Assembly (NCBI GenBank): GCA_000827265.1
Contig: KN834811.1
Span: forward strand, 1 to 64,000
DNA length: 64,000 bases
Direction of reading: 5' to 3'
Source: Collybiopsis luxurians FD-317 M1
Lineage: Eukaryota > Basidiomycota > Agaricomycetes > Agaricales > Omphalotaceae
The translations under genes were made by a program, and so were the position numbers. The notes beneath the pieces are model-generated. The model was not told where the DNA came from. It searched no databases and worked only from the letters and a program-made list of their open reading frames with translations. Each line of letters begins with the position of its first letter. The first letter of the stretch is position 1. Positions 26,201-37,860 of this stretch are shown here, piece after piece.

Positions 26201-29200
26201 GCGATGCGTTCACTCCTTCCTCCAAGTTCCTGAGCGCCAATAGAAGCTGGGAAGTATCAAGTATGTAATACAGCTGCAACTGTGATTCACAGCTGATGAA
26301 CTTACAGTCGATGATGACTCTCCCATTTCTTCGTTCAATAAGCCGCCGTAGTAGGCCTTTCGGAAGAGAAGGGCCCGTAAAATTTGACAACATCACATAC
26401 AGCACAGAGAGTATTCTTGGAGTGGTTTACGATGTGGATCAACGGTTGTAACTACAGACAGCCTTCGCCTTACGAACCGTGAACCAACGAGCCGCAAAGC
26501 CGCTAATTTTTTTTTTTTTTTTTTTTTGGTTCTTGTTTAATCGGTAATCCTCACACCCGTACTTGACTATGATCCTCCGGGTCCCATTTCAGGTGCCCAA
26601 TGAGTTATCAGCGATGGTTTAATACTATAGTAACTGCATGATCCCTATGGCGCTCGATATGCACCAAGTTATTAGCCTGACGCTGAATGGCAATCGTGCT
26701 ACTACAGCCTCCATCCCAGATGCGGTAATACCACCGTTCATGAATTCATGACGTGGTATCTGCCTACTCTATACCAAGGTCTCCAGCGGAGGATCAGTAA
26801 AGCGATTGCAAGTGCGCCTCTTCGTAATGCTGCATGAGTTGGTTACTGTCGGACGTCGTAATATTTGACGTTAAAGATTACATCGTGTCTTGCAGGATGA
26901 AGATTCTTTCCTTTCGAATCTTGCTTTGAAGCAAGTACGTGAATCTCCCATACCTCGGAGGATGACACATTGATGGCGACGTAAAATCTTTGGGCGCGTT
27001 GCCTCTACGGCGTATGTCTGTATATTGATCCAAATCGAGGCGGGAAATGCGGTCAGGTTCAAGGCATTTTGAGGTCAAAATTCTCTGCCTACGACCTTCG
27101 CTTAGATACACGACGTGTGGGTATCACCAATACCCTCCTTTGTCCCCGGAGTCCTGACAGTGATGCGAGCGCTCCGTACCTTTTCTTTCTCGAAATGCAT
27201 GGTTCCGCTTGTTTTGAATCTCGAGGATATTCCACCCCCTCGTGTAAGACTTACTAACCCAGCGCATTCCTTTCAAATTTCTACTCCAGGAATGCCACGA
27301 GTCACCCAGAGTTGCTTCTAGGGTCTATCAAGTAAGGTATGAATCTGAATGGGCTGACGCGACCCTGCTAAACTTTTGACGTTATCATCTCTTACGGCAG
27401 CAGCATCCAGTCCGTCCCTGCTGTAAGAAACTCGAACGGACTATTTGCAGGGCGTAGGGTATCAAAAATGGGGATAGTACTTGGAGGGGAGGAGAAGCAT
27501 GAAGGCTATGCATATGGCCTCCCGAGGACTCATTCCCTGCCTCGTGTCCCTCCGCACCGATGAACGCGATATACGTTCAGATGCTTTACAGCTTTTGAAT
27601 TATGTCGCCCGCGGTACTGTCTGATAATGATGCAAGTCTTGCTCCCATCTTTCGCCATCCTAGTCCGAACGGACTTTAGAGTTTACCAAAACCCGACATT
27701 CCATGATCCGAATCACTCTCAATACACTTACACCTCCGGTTACCATGTTCCGAAACTTCAGGCGGGTTACGTTTGGTCGGGACGGAGATGGACTATACTA
27801 CCTGTTGAACCAGTGTTTGCCTAGTCAAGAGCGCTCCATAAAGTCTCCTCCCGCTCAATGCTAGAAGTTCATGACCCGTGGAACCTCATGTCCTTGATTC
27901 ACGCCCCGTCTGCCGCATTATTTGACGGTGATGTGGAATTTCGAGGCCATTTACCCTCCTCCCGGTCCGATGTTAACAACTCCTTCCCGCAGCTGCTGAT
28001 AACTGTAAGGATAGCTGAGACGGGTGTTCCAAGGAACTCACGGTCTTGGAACCGCTGTCTCTGTAGCAGCAAACTGAAATTCCATTTACATCTGTTCCTC
28101 CATCTCCCTCGAGCAGGAGAATTAACCCCAACAGGAGCTTCGTTTGTTTCTTCCGCATTCATAGTACATTTCGTCAGATGATGTGTAGAAGCTGCCAGAT
28201 GAGCGCCACGATCCAGCGGTAACGAATTTGGCATCAGGGACCCAAGTATCCGTATCACGCGCCAATTACACCAAACTTTATCAATCCACCGAGGCGGTTT
28301 GTGCATCAACTCGGAAGGAGCAAGACGACAGGATGGATACTATGCTTTCTGTTATCGTGATGCATACATTGAATATACCCATTTGGGAAATACGTACGCC
28401 ATATCGGGGCCCCAGAGATTGTCAAACTCCGATTCAGCGCTTTCCTCGATTGCTCGACTTCGATAGTATAACCGGAACGGAAACAACGGATAACAATCCG
28501 AAGCTGCTGTTGGAGACGGTATCCGACTGCTCCCGCGTTGATGAGGCGGAACTTCATCCATCTCTGACTTTCGAGTTTCCTCAAATGACTAACCAATACC
28601 TCCGCGGCCATCCTGGTACGCCACTAATCCCACACTCAAACCTAGATACGCGAGCGGACTTTAAGAAACATGGGACATATCGAGCGAAAAGGCTTTCGGG
28701 CTATAAAACCGACTCTTCCACATGAAATAACTTTTGAACATGCTGTTCCTCTTTTAGCAGTAATCATGACGCTGGTCATATGGAATGATACATGTAGGTG
28801 TTAGCATCCAAGGTCCGTCCAGACATTGCGAGCCTTCAACTCCGCCACTATCTGATCTACTCGTACCAAAACACCTCTTCAACTTGACAGATTCCTGTTA
28901 CACACATAAGTACAATGTTTTCCTTTGATTTTCAATTTCATTTCCGTCTCTCTCGTCGAATATAGGATGATGATAGTGTCTTTGATGGTGTAACAATGGC
29001 AAGTCCCGTTGTCGCAACAGGACTGATGAAAACCACGGCATGTCCCTCGGTCTCTGGGGGAGATTTCAATACCTAAGTGATGTTCGTTCAATCTCACAAG
29101 TAATTTTAACCTCTTTCGCTATTGACTCATAGGATACTCACGATTCCAGAGACCATCGAAGGCAGAAACTGCCTCAGTGTCTTATGCGATCGGAGAAACG

Positions 29201-29914
29201 ATGGAAAGTGTTCATACGCTTGTCGAAAAATCTATGCGTGCTTAATCAGCCTTTGACACTCCTATTGGGTCCTGCTAGGAGATGGCGCAAGACCATGACC
29301 GCCGAGGAATGATAACGTATAGTAACTTATTTTAGTTGGAATATAAGTTGGATGTAAGTAGCTCGATCGCTCTCTGTATATATTGTATCATTTCGGAAGA
29401 TCGTAATGGTCGAAGAACATATCGGGTCTTTCCATTTAAGTATTATCCATCCATCTATCGAGTACTCTCCAAAACAGTCTGACAAACAAATTACTCAGGA
29501 CCGCGCTGACATACGGAAGGATCTTCGGAAAATATTTCATGTTTTCATCCATGTTTGAAAATCAATTCAGTGACTACAGTCCTAAGGAGTTGGTGGGAGA
29601 TATATTGGTCACCTTCGCACTTATTTGCCTCGATAGCCGGCGCGAGAACCAAAGTTGCGGTGTTTTGGTAGTAAATACAGATGCGAAACCGAAAGTCCAT
29701 GTAGTCAGTAGTCGTTCTTTCCTGGAATCTGGATGTGAGGGTCACAACATAGATCTGTTTCGCTGGTAGACTCTTACCCACGTCGAAATATATGCTGCGG
29801 ACCCCTACGTTCTGGACAAATAATCGGCTGACCAATCAAGACTAATCGGGTATGATATTTCTCGCTTGGACCGGTTTCGGATGCTGCGCTTACAAACTTC
29901 TCTAGATGAGCTTC
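23260..29914. other. No confident gene; one long poly(T) run
   Basis: The first about 350 bp are the likely promoter and leader of the HMG gene, with pyrimidine-rich tracts on its sense strand. Beyond that I can support no gene. A pure run of 21 T lies at 26507-26527. Open frames at 27858-28181 and 28228-28725 (165 codons, plus strand) have fairly protein-like composition but no domain I recognise, and the opposite strand is also open, so I do not call them. The remainder is ordinary intergenic-looking sequence. Confidence 0.5.
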
Positions 29915-30223
29915 CTAATATTTTTCTAAAAGAGACCTAAACTGGACACGATCAAGTTCAAAATTTTTATAAGCCCTAATTTGTGCTCGAACCCACTTTC
30001 GTTCGCAATGATCAAGGTGTGCCGTACACCAGTCATCCTCACAGGCTGACTGCTCAGAATCTGGATGGAGCTTTCTCATTGTCGATCGCAGGGATTCACT
30101 AAGAATCTCAACAGCTGCGTAGGTCTGAACGATCAAACCGAATGCCGAATTTTTCACTGCCAGTGACTCGAAAATCAGAAGACTAGAAGTTAGAGGAACT
30201 TCCTGTGCTGATTCAGGCCTCAT
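29915..30223 (-). CDS. Small hypothetical protein (102 aa), weak call
   Basis: An uninterrupted minus-strand frame from ATG at 30223 to TAG at 29915. The product is helical-looking and of balanced composition, with SSLLIFESLAVKNSAFGL near the start and ERKWVRAQIRAYKNFELD near the end; it contains no signal peptide or membrane span and I recognise no family. It points away from the MYND gene that starts about 350 bp to its right, so the two could share a divergent promoter. It could equally be one exon of a longer gene or a chance frame. Confidence 0.35.
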   Translation of the reverse strand: MRPESAQEVPLTSSLLIFESLAVKNSAFGLIVQTYAAVEILSESLRSTMRKLHPDSEQSACEDDWCTAHLDHCERKWVRAQIRAYKNFELDRVQFRSLLEKY

Positions 30224-30574
30224 GGTGATGTTCTGTCCCGCCTTTTAAGTTTATATTTATCCCACAACTACGGAAGCCACAAAAGTGGCAAAGCTTGGGC
30301 AGTGATATCGAGTTTGGATGCAACTCCGCAGTCGCCACGAAATCGCCCGGAACTATGCTGGGCTCTGGATCCGTGTTCATCTCCTGTGTATGAAAGGAAT
30401 TATCAGCACATGAGAGTGTGGAGCATAGTGCTCAGCTTGCGCTTGGAAAGACACAAAAGTTGACATCCTTGACTTCGAACGTTTGAACCTCTGAACGAAC
30501 ACGTAACCGGTCCGTTTTGCCGGTTTTTATTCAACAACCACCGTCTTCCACGCCTCCACATTTTTGCGTCCACC

Positions 30575-32593
30575 ATGTTGAAAAAAATTGAGGTCGATCA
30601 TTCACTCAAAAAAAATTATCTTTTCTCATTTCTGTTGATTTAGAGGTTGAAACGGAGGGCTCTGTCTCGCAAGAAGGGGTCGGCTGAGGCTCTCGCGGAA
30701 CTTTGCGAGATTGCTCGGTCTCAAGACTCACCAATATTCGCTGAGATACTACCGGTCTTCGAACAATTTCTTGCTCAAAACGTCCCAGGAGATCATGCTC
30801 AATCTCTAGCTGTAAACTCACAGGCGCTGGCTCTTTTGTGGAGTATTGCTCACGGTATAGAAAAGTCGCAATCTAGGATTAATCATTCCATATCGAGTAC
30901 CATGCTGCGAATGTGACCATCAATATGTGGCTGGGCTTCCCTCCTTCTCACATCCATCGTCGAAAATAACGTTCGAATTCACACAGAGATCGGTCACGAA
31001 GGAACAGAAGCTCTTCATATGCTGGCTTTTCTTCTTTGCACGGTTTTTGAACAGAAGGTTCTTCAGTCCCAGCAGATCGTGAACGTTCCTGAGGCTAAGG
31101 GTGTAATCGGTCGTGTGGTTCTATACAGCCTTGCTTCAATGGATTTCCTTCGACTAGACGACTCCGAACGAAACCTTCAGACGGTTGAATATAGTGCCCG
31201 GATTCTGGGCGAAATGCACAAGGATTGGGAAGGTTTCTGGAAGAATGAGCTCCCTCGGATGTTCAACAACCTTATTCTCCATCAGCTCAGCGATATCATT
31301 GCTCGACGGCTCGTACATGTCTCTCAGGCAAGGAGACTCCATTTTAAAATGCTGTACTACTGGTTTCATGTTCTGGCCACCACCACGACTACATCCGACA
31401 CTTTGAACCAACAGTTGTTGCAGCGCCGTTCAGTATTCTTCGCTACACACTTGCTTACCCGAGTGAGTAAATTGTTTTCCGTCCCCAAAAACGGAACTCC
31501 TGTCCCAATGGATATGGACACCTTCAAAGCATGGCGATTGATTCTATCATTTCTTTACGCTTCCTGCAAATACGGCGGCTATGACAGCGTGATTCTAGCT
31601 TTGGAATCTGGTCTCCTGTCTGCCTTATGGCGTCTTTCACAAGTCGCAGAGGTACAATCGTATCCTCCTCTTCCCTTCACAGTAGGGGAGTTATACGCTC
31701 AGCTACTGAATCTGATTTCGTCATCTACTTTATATCGTTCTGTTCAAAAGACCCTGGAGAAACAGCTTAATAAGCGTCCGTTGGTTGATGTGAACATGGA
31801 CGAGGACTATGTTTACAGAACGAAAAAGCAATCGCACAATATTTGGGGTGTGTTCAAGCAGGTGCTCACATCTCGAATACTATCACGTCGTCAGTTAGAA
31901 AATAAGGTTGTTTTCTGTTCAAATAAGGAGGCGAGCACATCTTCTCCTCGATAATCAGCTTCATCCTAATCCTGATAGCATAGTGTACAACTGAGGCAAA
32001 TCTTGTGGCAAGTAAGGTCTTTCGGTGCACAGGATGCCAACGGGCGTTCTATTGTGGCCGACCGTGCCAAAAACATCATTGGAACCAGGGCCATCGCGAG
32101 GAGTGCCGCAGATTTGCTAAAGATCTAAAAGGTGGTCCAATTAAAGCATTGTGCTGTCCCCAACTCTGACATTTTTTTCAATGTAGACGGCCTAGTCCGT
32201 GCACCTGAGGAGCGAGATTTCACGATTATCAAAACTTTAGTCCAAGCTGAATTATGGCGTATCCGAGGCTTCCTTTTAGAGAGCTTGAAACCAGGAGATC
32301 CGCTCTGCGTGTTTATGATCGACTTCGTTAACACACCAGATGGTTCTCGCAGGGCTAAATGCCCTTTGAAAGAGGTCAAGACACAATTTCCTGATGTGGA
32401 CTGGGATTCTCTCGTTCACTCTTATCTAAATCAGAAAAAGGCTGGGGAGGATGTTGGACCGATTATAATAGCAATGATCCCTCACCCTAAGGAGTTTGTG
32501 CATCTCGAGTACGTTCTCTCGAAACCGGACATCCCTTACTTTCGCACGGAAGCCGAATACGCTAGGTGGCATGAACGAATTTCCACTTTCTGA
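30575..32593 (+). CDS. MYND zinc-finger protein, one in-frame TGA
   Basis: Four exons: 30575-30592, 30644-31930, 31984-32131 and 32187-32593 (620 codons with the stop). Introns 1 and 3 are GT-AG (51 and 55 nt); intron 2 (31931-31983, 53 nt) starts with GC. Joining across it gives the first zinc knuckle, CSNKE|C, and leads to RCTGCQRAFYCGRPC and HREEC, a complete MYND signature (about residues 431-476). MYND fingers bind proline-rich partners. The long N-terminal part is an all-helical Agaricomycete-type region without a named domain; the C-terminal part resembles the usual tail of these proteins (ERDFTIIKTLV...). Codon 97 is TGA (30914-30916), where relatives seem to carry Trp. Either a nonsense mutation, or translation of a shorter product from ATG 31019, or an exon error. 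Confidence 0.75.
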
Positions 32594-33874
32594 AGCTCGC
32601 CCGATTTACTCCATGGTGGGGACTGAAGTTATACCTCGAATGTCAATGCTAATGCTCGGGAGTTGCAATTTTGTTACACATGTTCTGTATTTTAATGCTT
32701 GTGCGCCATTCCTTTGTATATAAAGTACCTTGCTAGGAAGCGGACTTACGTTGATCAGGAAACTAAGGACTGAAGGTGGACTAGCGAATCCGCGACAGAA
32801 AAACTAATTCCTATTGCGATGACCTCCCATAAGCGAAGTCGGTTGAAAACACAAGTAACGATGGATGGAATATACGAGAGTTGCATGACCGCTCGCAGAA
32901 GGAACCAGAATCCAAAGCATAACTCACAGCCGGACGTGACGCTGAACGCTCATTATGAATACATACCTTAGAAGGACGCAATTTACAAATGCACAACGCT
33001 AAACCTCACAGACAAATTGAGAATACATACCAATCAATAACTCCAATGACCTGCTACTTTTCCGGAAGGTATCATGATCCCGTCACCACTCGATTCTTCA
33101 CGTTGCCGCCTTAAATTCCGTTGAAGCTGATCCCACTAGCAACTCGCTTGTTTGAACTTCGTATCTTGAGATGGAAGCGGTTCTCGGTTCCACTTCTCGC
33201 TAAGAAGCTTGAAGTTGGCTCTAAAATTAAAGCACGACATCAGCCAACAGCTATATCTTCCCCGAGATTTAGTTCCCGTTAAAGCCAAATAAAGACTACA
33301 CACGCCGAGTCCTGTGGCAAACAGTGCGTGCCAATTGGTGGGAACAACAGTCGTATCTGCTAGAATTGGTAAGGCAAAAAAACTTAAGGGGATAATATTA
33401 CACTTGACGCCAGGTTCATTTTTTGAGTATATACAAACTCGAACCGTTCGAACTCAAGAGACAAGACAGAATGTACTTGATACGAACAAAATAACTGCCA
33501 ACAAACCGGCAGCACAGATCAAATTGAGAACCTCAAGAAAAGTCGGAACGAATTGACAGTGCTTAGTTAACATAAACAAGAAAACGAGCGGGAAATTTGA
33601 ATAATAAACATTGGGGTGTAAGCTAAAGGAGAGCTGGACAGAGGTAATGAACGTGGAAGGCAATCTCACAGCAAATAGTCCGAAACAAACGCACATATTA
33701 TACACGTACTTGCTTATACTCGAAGTTTATCTTATGAAAGAACCAGTATGGTAGGATGACAAGAAATTTTCCTTGGCGGGAATAGTCACTCGGGACAGGT
33801 TTCAGATAACCATCCTGTCTCTCGAGCGATCCTGGGAGTGACGAATCCCTAGGGTACGACATAGTGAATACTGC
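32594..33874. other. Intergenic between convergent genes
   Basis: This 1.3-kb stretch separates the 3' ends of the MYND gene (plus) and the membrane-protein gene (minus). Only short open frames occur and none resembles a protein I know. It probably holds both 3' untranslated regions; no terminator signal can be defined by eye. Confidence 0.6.
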
Positions 33875-35486
33875 CTAGTAAGGGAGTCGCTTGAACTCGT
33901 TATGGATCTTCTGGGCTTCTAAGTCATCCTCAAAGCCATCCTGAGGTGAGCCTTTGGCCATTATGTTTCCCATGGTATCAAATTCAGGGTTAACGTAAGT
34001 TCTTGCAGTCGAAGGTGACTCTAAGACTTCCATCTAAACGAATGTGAGTAGCTATTTGAGAGTATCCGAAAGGAGAACTGACCTGAACATGGACGCCCTC
34101 TGACTTCATGGATGTGTCTAACCTCGGTCTTTGCACAGTTGACTTTGCGGTGGTACGCATGGACACGTCAGTGCCCCTGGGAGAACGAAAATGAGACCGA
34201 GAACATTCAGATGAAATACTAAACATACGCAAACATTTCTGGACCCAAAGATGCAAATTTAGCAAATCTGCGTACAGCTCTGCACGCAACCGTCTACCCA
34301 AGCCGAGTGAGCAAGTCTGAATGTAAAGAAAGCAGCGTGGTTCAACTCACCGTTGATGCGATAGCGGCGGGGACATTTGCAACGATGCTCATGACAGCAT
34401 TGAGATTCAATATCATGAAGACCTTATCAAGGACTTGAGATTGACGGTTGACAGTGAGCTGGGAAAACATACGGTTGCAAGTAGGTTGGCCAGGAAGGCA
34501 ATAATAAAGTAGATCAGACCGTCACCGAATATGAGCACGACAAGCTTGGACTGCCCCACGGTTTTCGAGCTATTGAATTCCGTCACTTATATACCCCGAA
34601 CAAGTATCTTAAAAAAATACCTTGGAGCTTTGATGACGAGTTTCCAAGCGATTAGGCTCAGTACGACAAAGTCAAAGCACATTGTATATATGAAGGTTAC
34701 CGCGAGCAGGGTGTTGTCTGTTTCTTTGAAGAGCAGAGTCAATGTCAGATTGGACACGTAGAGGAACAAATTTTACTTGTGATAGCGCAACCTGGCAGAG
34801 CGGGGTCGTACGCGGCTTTAACCAGGATACCTGCCAGGATGAATTATTAGTGCGGAAGCAATTACGTTACGAGCGAGTTACGCACCATGTAGAAGAAGTG
34901 ACCAATGACCCAGGATAACGAGAACCAGAGGAATCACGATATATAGCTTTTGCTCCCAGACTGCCATACTAAATGGACATGAGATTCGTAGTAACTCTCT
35001 TCTTAGAGAAAACCGCACGTTCTGAGTGAAAAGGTGATCGAGCTTAAACCTATGGCAGCATTTCCGAAACACGAGTTGAAAGTATAAAGGACTTGACAGT
35101 TGATTTCGCTGACTGGAATTAAGAATCATCGACCGCAAACGACATCATGATACCTACGTCGTAACATTGAGAGAGATGGCGCTATGCAATATTTAAGAGA
35201 CAGATATTAAGACAAGACAATGACCACTTACATCCCGATCAAAGCAAAAAGCAAACAGTAACGATTCAAGAAGTAAATGATCTAATGGGAAATTAGTCCG
35301 AATCTTTCCAGACTGCTCCAAAATATCTCTGTACCAAAGGCCAGCGAAACCGTCGTTTTCCCCCAATATAGCTCCAGTCAAAGTCAAGGGATGTGAACCA
35401 CTCCCAGCTGAACACAAAATCGATCAGAGTTAGAACGTAGATGCCAACGAAAGCGCATACACGTAAAGCCCAAGCAATGCATGCAT
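33875..35486 (-). CDS. Multi-pass (about 7-TM) fungal membrane protein
   Basis: Thirteen minus-strand exons join in phase to a 329-residue protein: 35486-35461, 35407-35335, 35281-35232, 35181-35158, 35108-35019, 34968-34886, 34830-34777, 34723-34621, 34569-34473, 34422-34351, 34293-34229, 34176-34083 and 34033-33875; introns are 49-57 nt. Family landmarks are WEWFTSLDFDWSYIGGK near the start, RYCLLFALIG, FNSCFGNAAIGLSS, LGHWSLLLHG, FIYTMCFDFVVL, GDGLIYFIIAFLANLLATV and VANVPAAIAST with CRAVRRF. These fit a widespread Agaricomycete family of receptor-like membrane proteins with no known ligand. The cytoplasmic tail is hydrophilic and acidic. The start is the least certain part: the frame stays open upstream, so a few more residues or a further exon are possible. 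Confidence 0.87.
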
Positions 35487-37860
35487 CAAGTTTGAAAACG
35501 CCCCTGAAGGAAATTCACTATTTTTCAACAAAGATGAGGTCTGAACACACTCTGATCTACGGACACCTCTGTAGCGGATTTCCAGTTCACCATTGTGCGG
35601 AAGAAACAATGAGGAAAAGGTGTTGACAGTGTGAGCAAAAGGATGAGGGTAGGAGGGTGAGTTGGGCGTTGAGGCATGGGAGGGTCCCGATTTAAAACCT
35701 TGAACGGTCAATTAATTACAGCACCGCGAGTCTTCTACCGGGCAACGGGGCGAAAATGGAATAGGTAAACGGTGTTTCGATGCCGTCTCGGCATCCCGCT
35801 AAGATTAGCGACTTCTTCTAAGCCCAGTTGTCGCGATATGTTTCAAATCCCATTGACCCTCTTTAGCAGCTCCGTTCGAGCATGGAAAATGCACTAGATG
35901 GTATGGCAAGCGCTCAAAATCTCTTCACTACTTTCACGACTCGGGTATCTATCTATCTACGTGGAATCAGATCAACTAAGATCAAAGATGACATCTCGAA
36001 GGACGTCATTTCCAGTCCGAAAGTCTTTTTGCTTATTCGAGCAGTAGCTACAATGCATACTGTACTTTCCTCGCTGAATAAGGCCTTATCCGCGCTCAAG
36101 GCGAATAGATTCCTCCCCACACTTCGCGGTTTTTCCTCCTCATAATATTACAAAATCGAAACGGACAGGGCAAAAAAAGTTGATCTGTTGGCTCATCTAT
36201 TCTACCTGTTGACGCACAAACTCAAGAATCGCGATGAACACGGTCGCGATCGTTTCCGACCAGATCCTCCTCCTTGGAACATCAGGTTCACCTAACAAGA
36301 CGGCCTCAACTATGCCTCGAAGCTTTAATTATAAAAGACGGAGAAGTCCGACGGATATCCAGGTGTTCATTCGCTGCTTATTTTAGAAGAGTTCGAAGGA
36401 AATGAGAAGTATCTGGGTCTTGAATGAAATCATGATTGCCCCGGCAGTCAACACTTAATTTCCATTCGGCACCGCTGATAGCGTTCGCATTCGTCCGTAT
36501 GATAAATTACTAGAAATACGAATTCATTCAAAACGCCCATAAAAAAGTTTGAAGGAAGCGTACTTAACCCTGCGTTCTACAGATGTCCTAATTAACCCCT
36601 AGCATGCCATTGTCACGAATACAGCCCCTTTACTTTACGCCCCCAAACCTACATCAAAAGAAATCCGATCTCCACTCAAAAGTGATGCAGAGATTACGCT
36701 CAAACAATGACAGGAATCGAAAATTCTGCTAGTAGTTCCCGCAATTTTAAGCTGTCTAGACGGAATCTTAACCCGCATAGACATTCATTTTTAGGAAAAT
36801 CTTGAAGAGAGAATATAGCAGCATACACAAAGCTAGAGGCTCCCTTTTGATGCCCTTGATAATATGAGTCGATGGAAACTCCGAGCTTTATCTTCGGTCC
36901 AAACTTCACTGCTCTATAAATCATAAAACGGAGGAGCTGTATAGGAGAAATTCAGCTACCTTTCGTTCCCGAAGAGCGCTGAGCCTGCAGCAAGAATCTG
37001 GGCGCCGTTCTGACGCATAGGAGAACCCTCGATGAGGATACTTGCGCGCTACACTGGTGTTTGACATCAGTATTGCTTGATCTTATGATGAACCTCATTT
37101 ATGGTTTGACGAAGGGACCGAGGACCTCGCAATGCACGGACACGCAACTGGAGCACTGACAGCCGTAGTGTGATCTTGTTAGTCTGAAAGTTGAACGAAA
37201 AGGTGAGAAGCCAAGGGTGGCCGAACCGAATAACACGTACACGCGAAGTCTTGACTTCAAGTTCCATCCCGCCGTCCCCAAAAAAACCTATCGGATCTAG
37301 ACTTATTCACCGGTTCGCTGCGAAGTGGGTCGGACATGATGTATGGGTCAACTCCTCAGTCACTCAATTGAAGCTTTGGTTCCATCGAATCCCATAGTGC
37401 CAACGCATGATGATCTGAGTGGACCTTACAGTATGCGAGGACCAGTGAGTGAGATGTCCTGACGAAAAAGAAAGAATTCATTTCAGGTGCCCTAAGCATG
37501 TTGCATCAGCGGGTTCGCGGTAACTGGCCCTTGCTTACCGAGACTGAGGAGCGCGTCTTGAGCGCGAGGTGATTGATTCATACTTATATCTGATCAAACT
37601 CAAAAGCCAAATTTGCGAAATATAAACCATGTTCTTAGTCGGGATATTTTTCTTGAGGTTCTCATTGTAAAAGGCTTCTGTTATCTATGTGTGACCCAAA
37701 TTCTGAATCCGGAAACATAGCGGTTGCTTTGACCGGCTGTGGAGTTTGCGCGGCTAGAACGTCTAATACTTTGTTCTGGAGTCGACCTCCTACCATGATT
37801 CTCAGCTCCAAAGTCGGCATTTGCCGACATTAGAGGAAGTAATCGGACGACTGATGCACA
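35487..37860. other. Upstream region; one small open frame
   Basis: The first part is the promoter side of the 7-TM gene. On the plus strand an 87-codon frame (35882-36145) starts ATG GAA AAT and reads MENALDGMASAQNLFTTFTT; it is protein-like and divergent from the 7-TM gene, but it has no known domain and may be chance. From 36150 to 37860 I see nothing to annotate. Confidence 0.45.

Noticed and set aside
26507..26527. Run of 21 T as a retroposed poly(A) tail or Pol III terminator
   Set aside because: I found no tRNA-like or SINE-like sequence beside it and no flanking direct repeat; it may be a plain homopolymer.
27858..28725. Protein-coding gene from the two long plus-strand open frames
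   Set aside because: The opposite strand is open over the same stretch, no splice sites join the two frames, and no domain is visible.
12601..32593. Reassignment of TGA to an amino acid, to explain the in-frame TGA codons
   Set aside because: Several intact genes here end at TGA in the expected place (CipC-like gene, right-hand amidotransferase, 61.5-kb membrane protein), and atg13 is also broken by TAA codons and frame changes.
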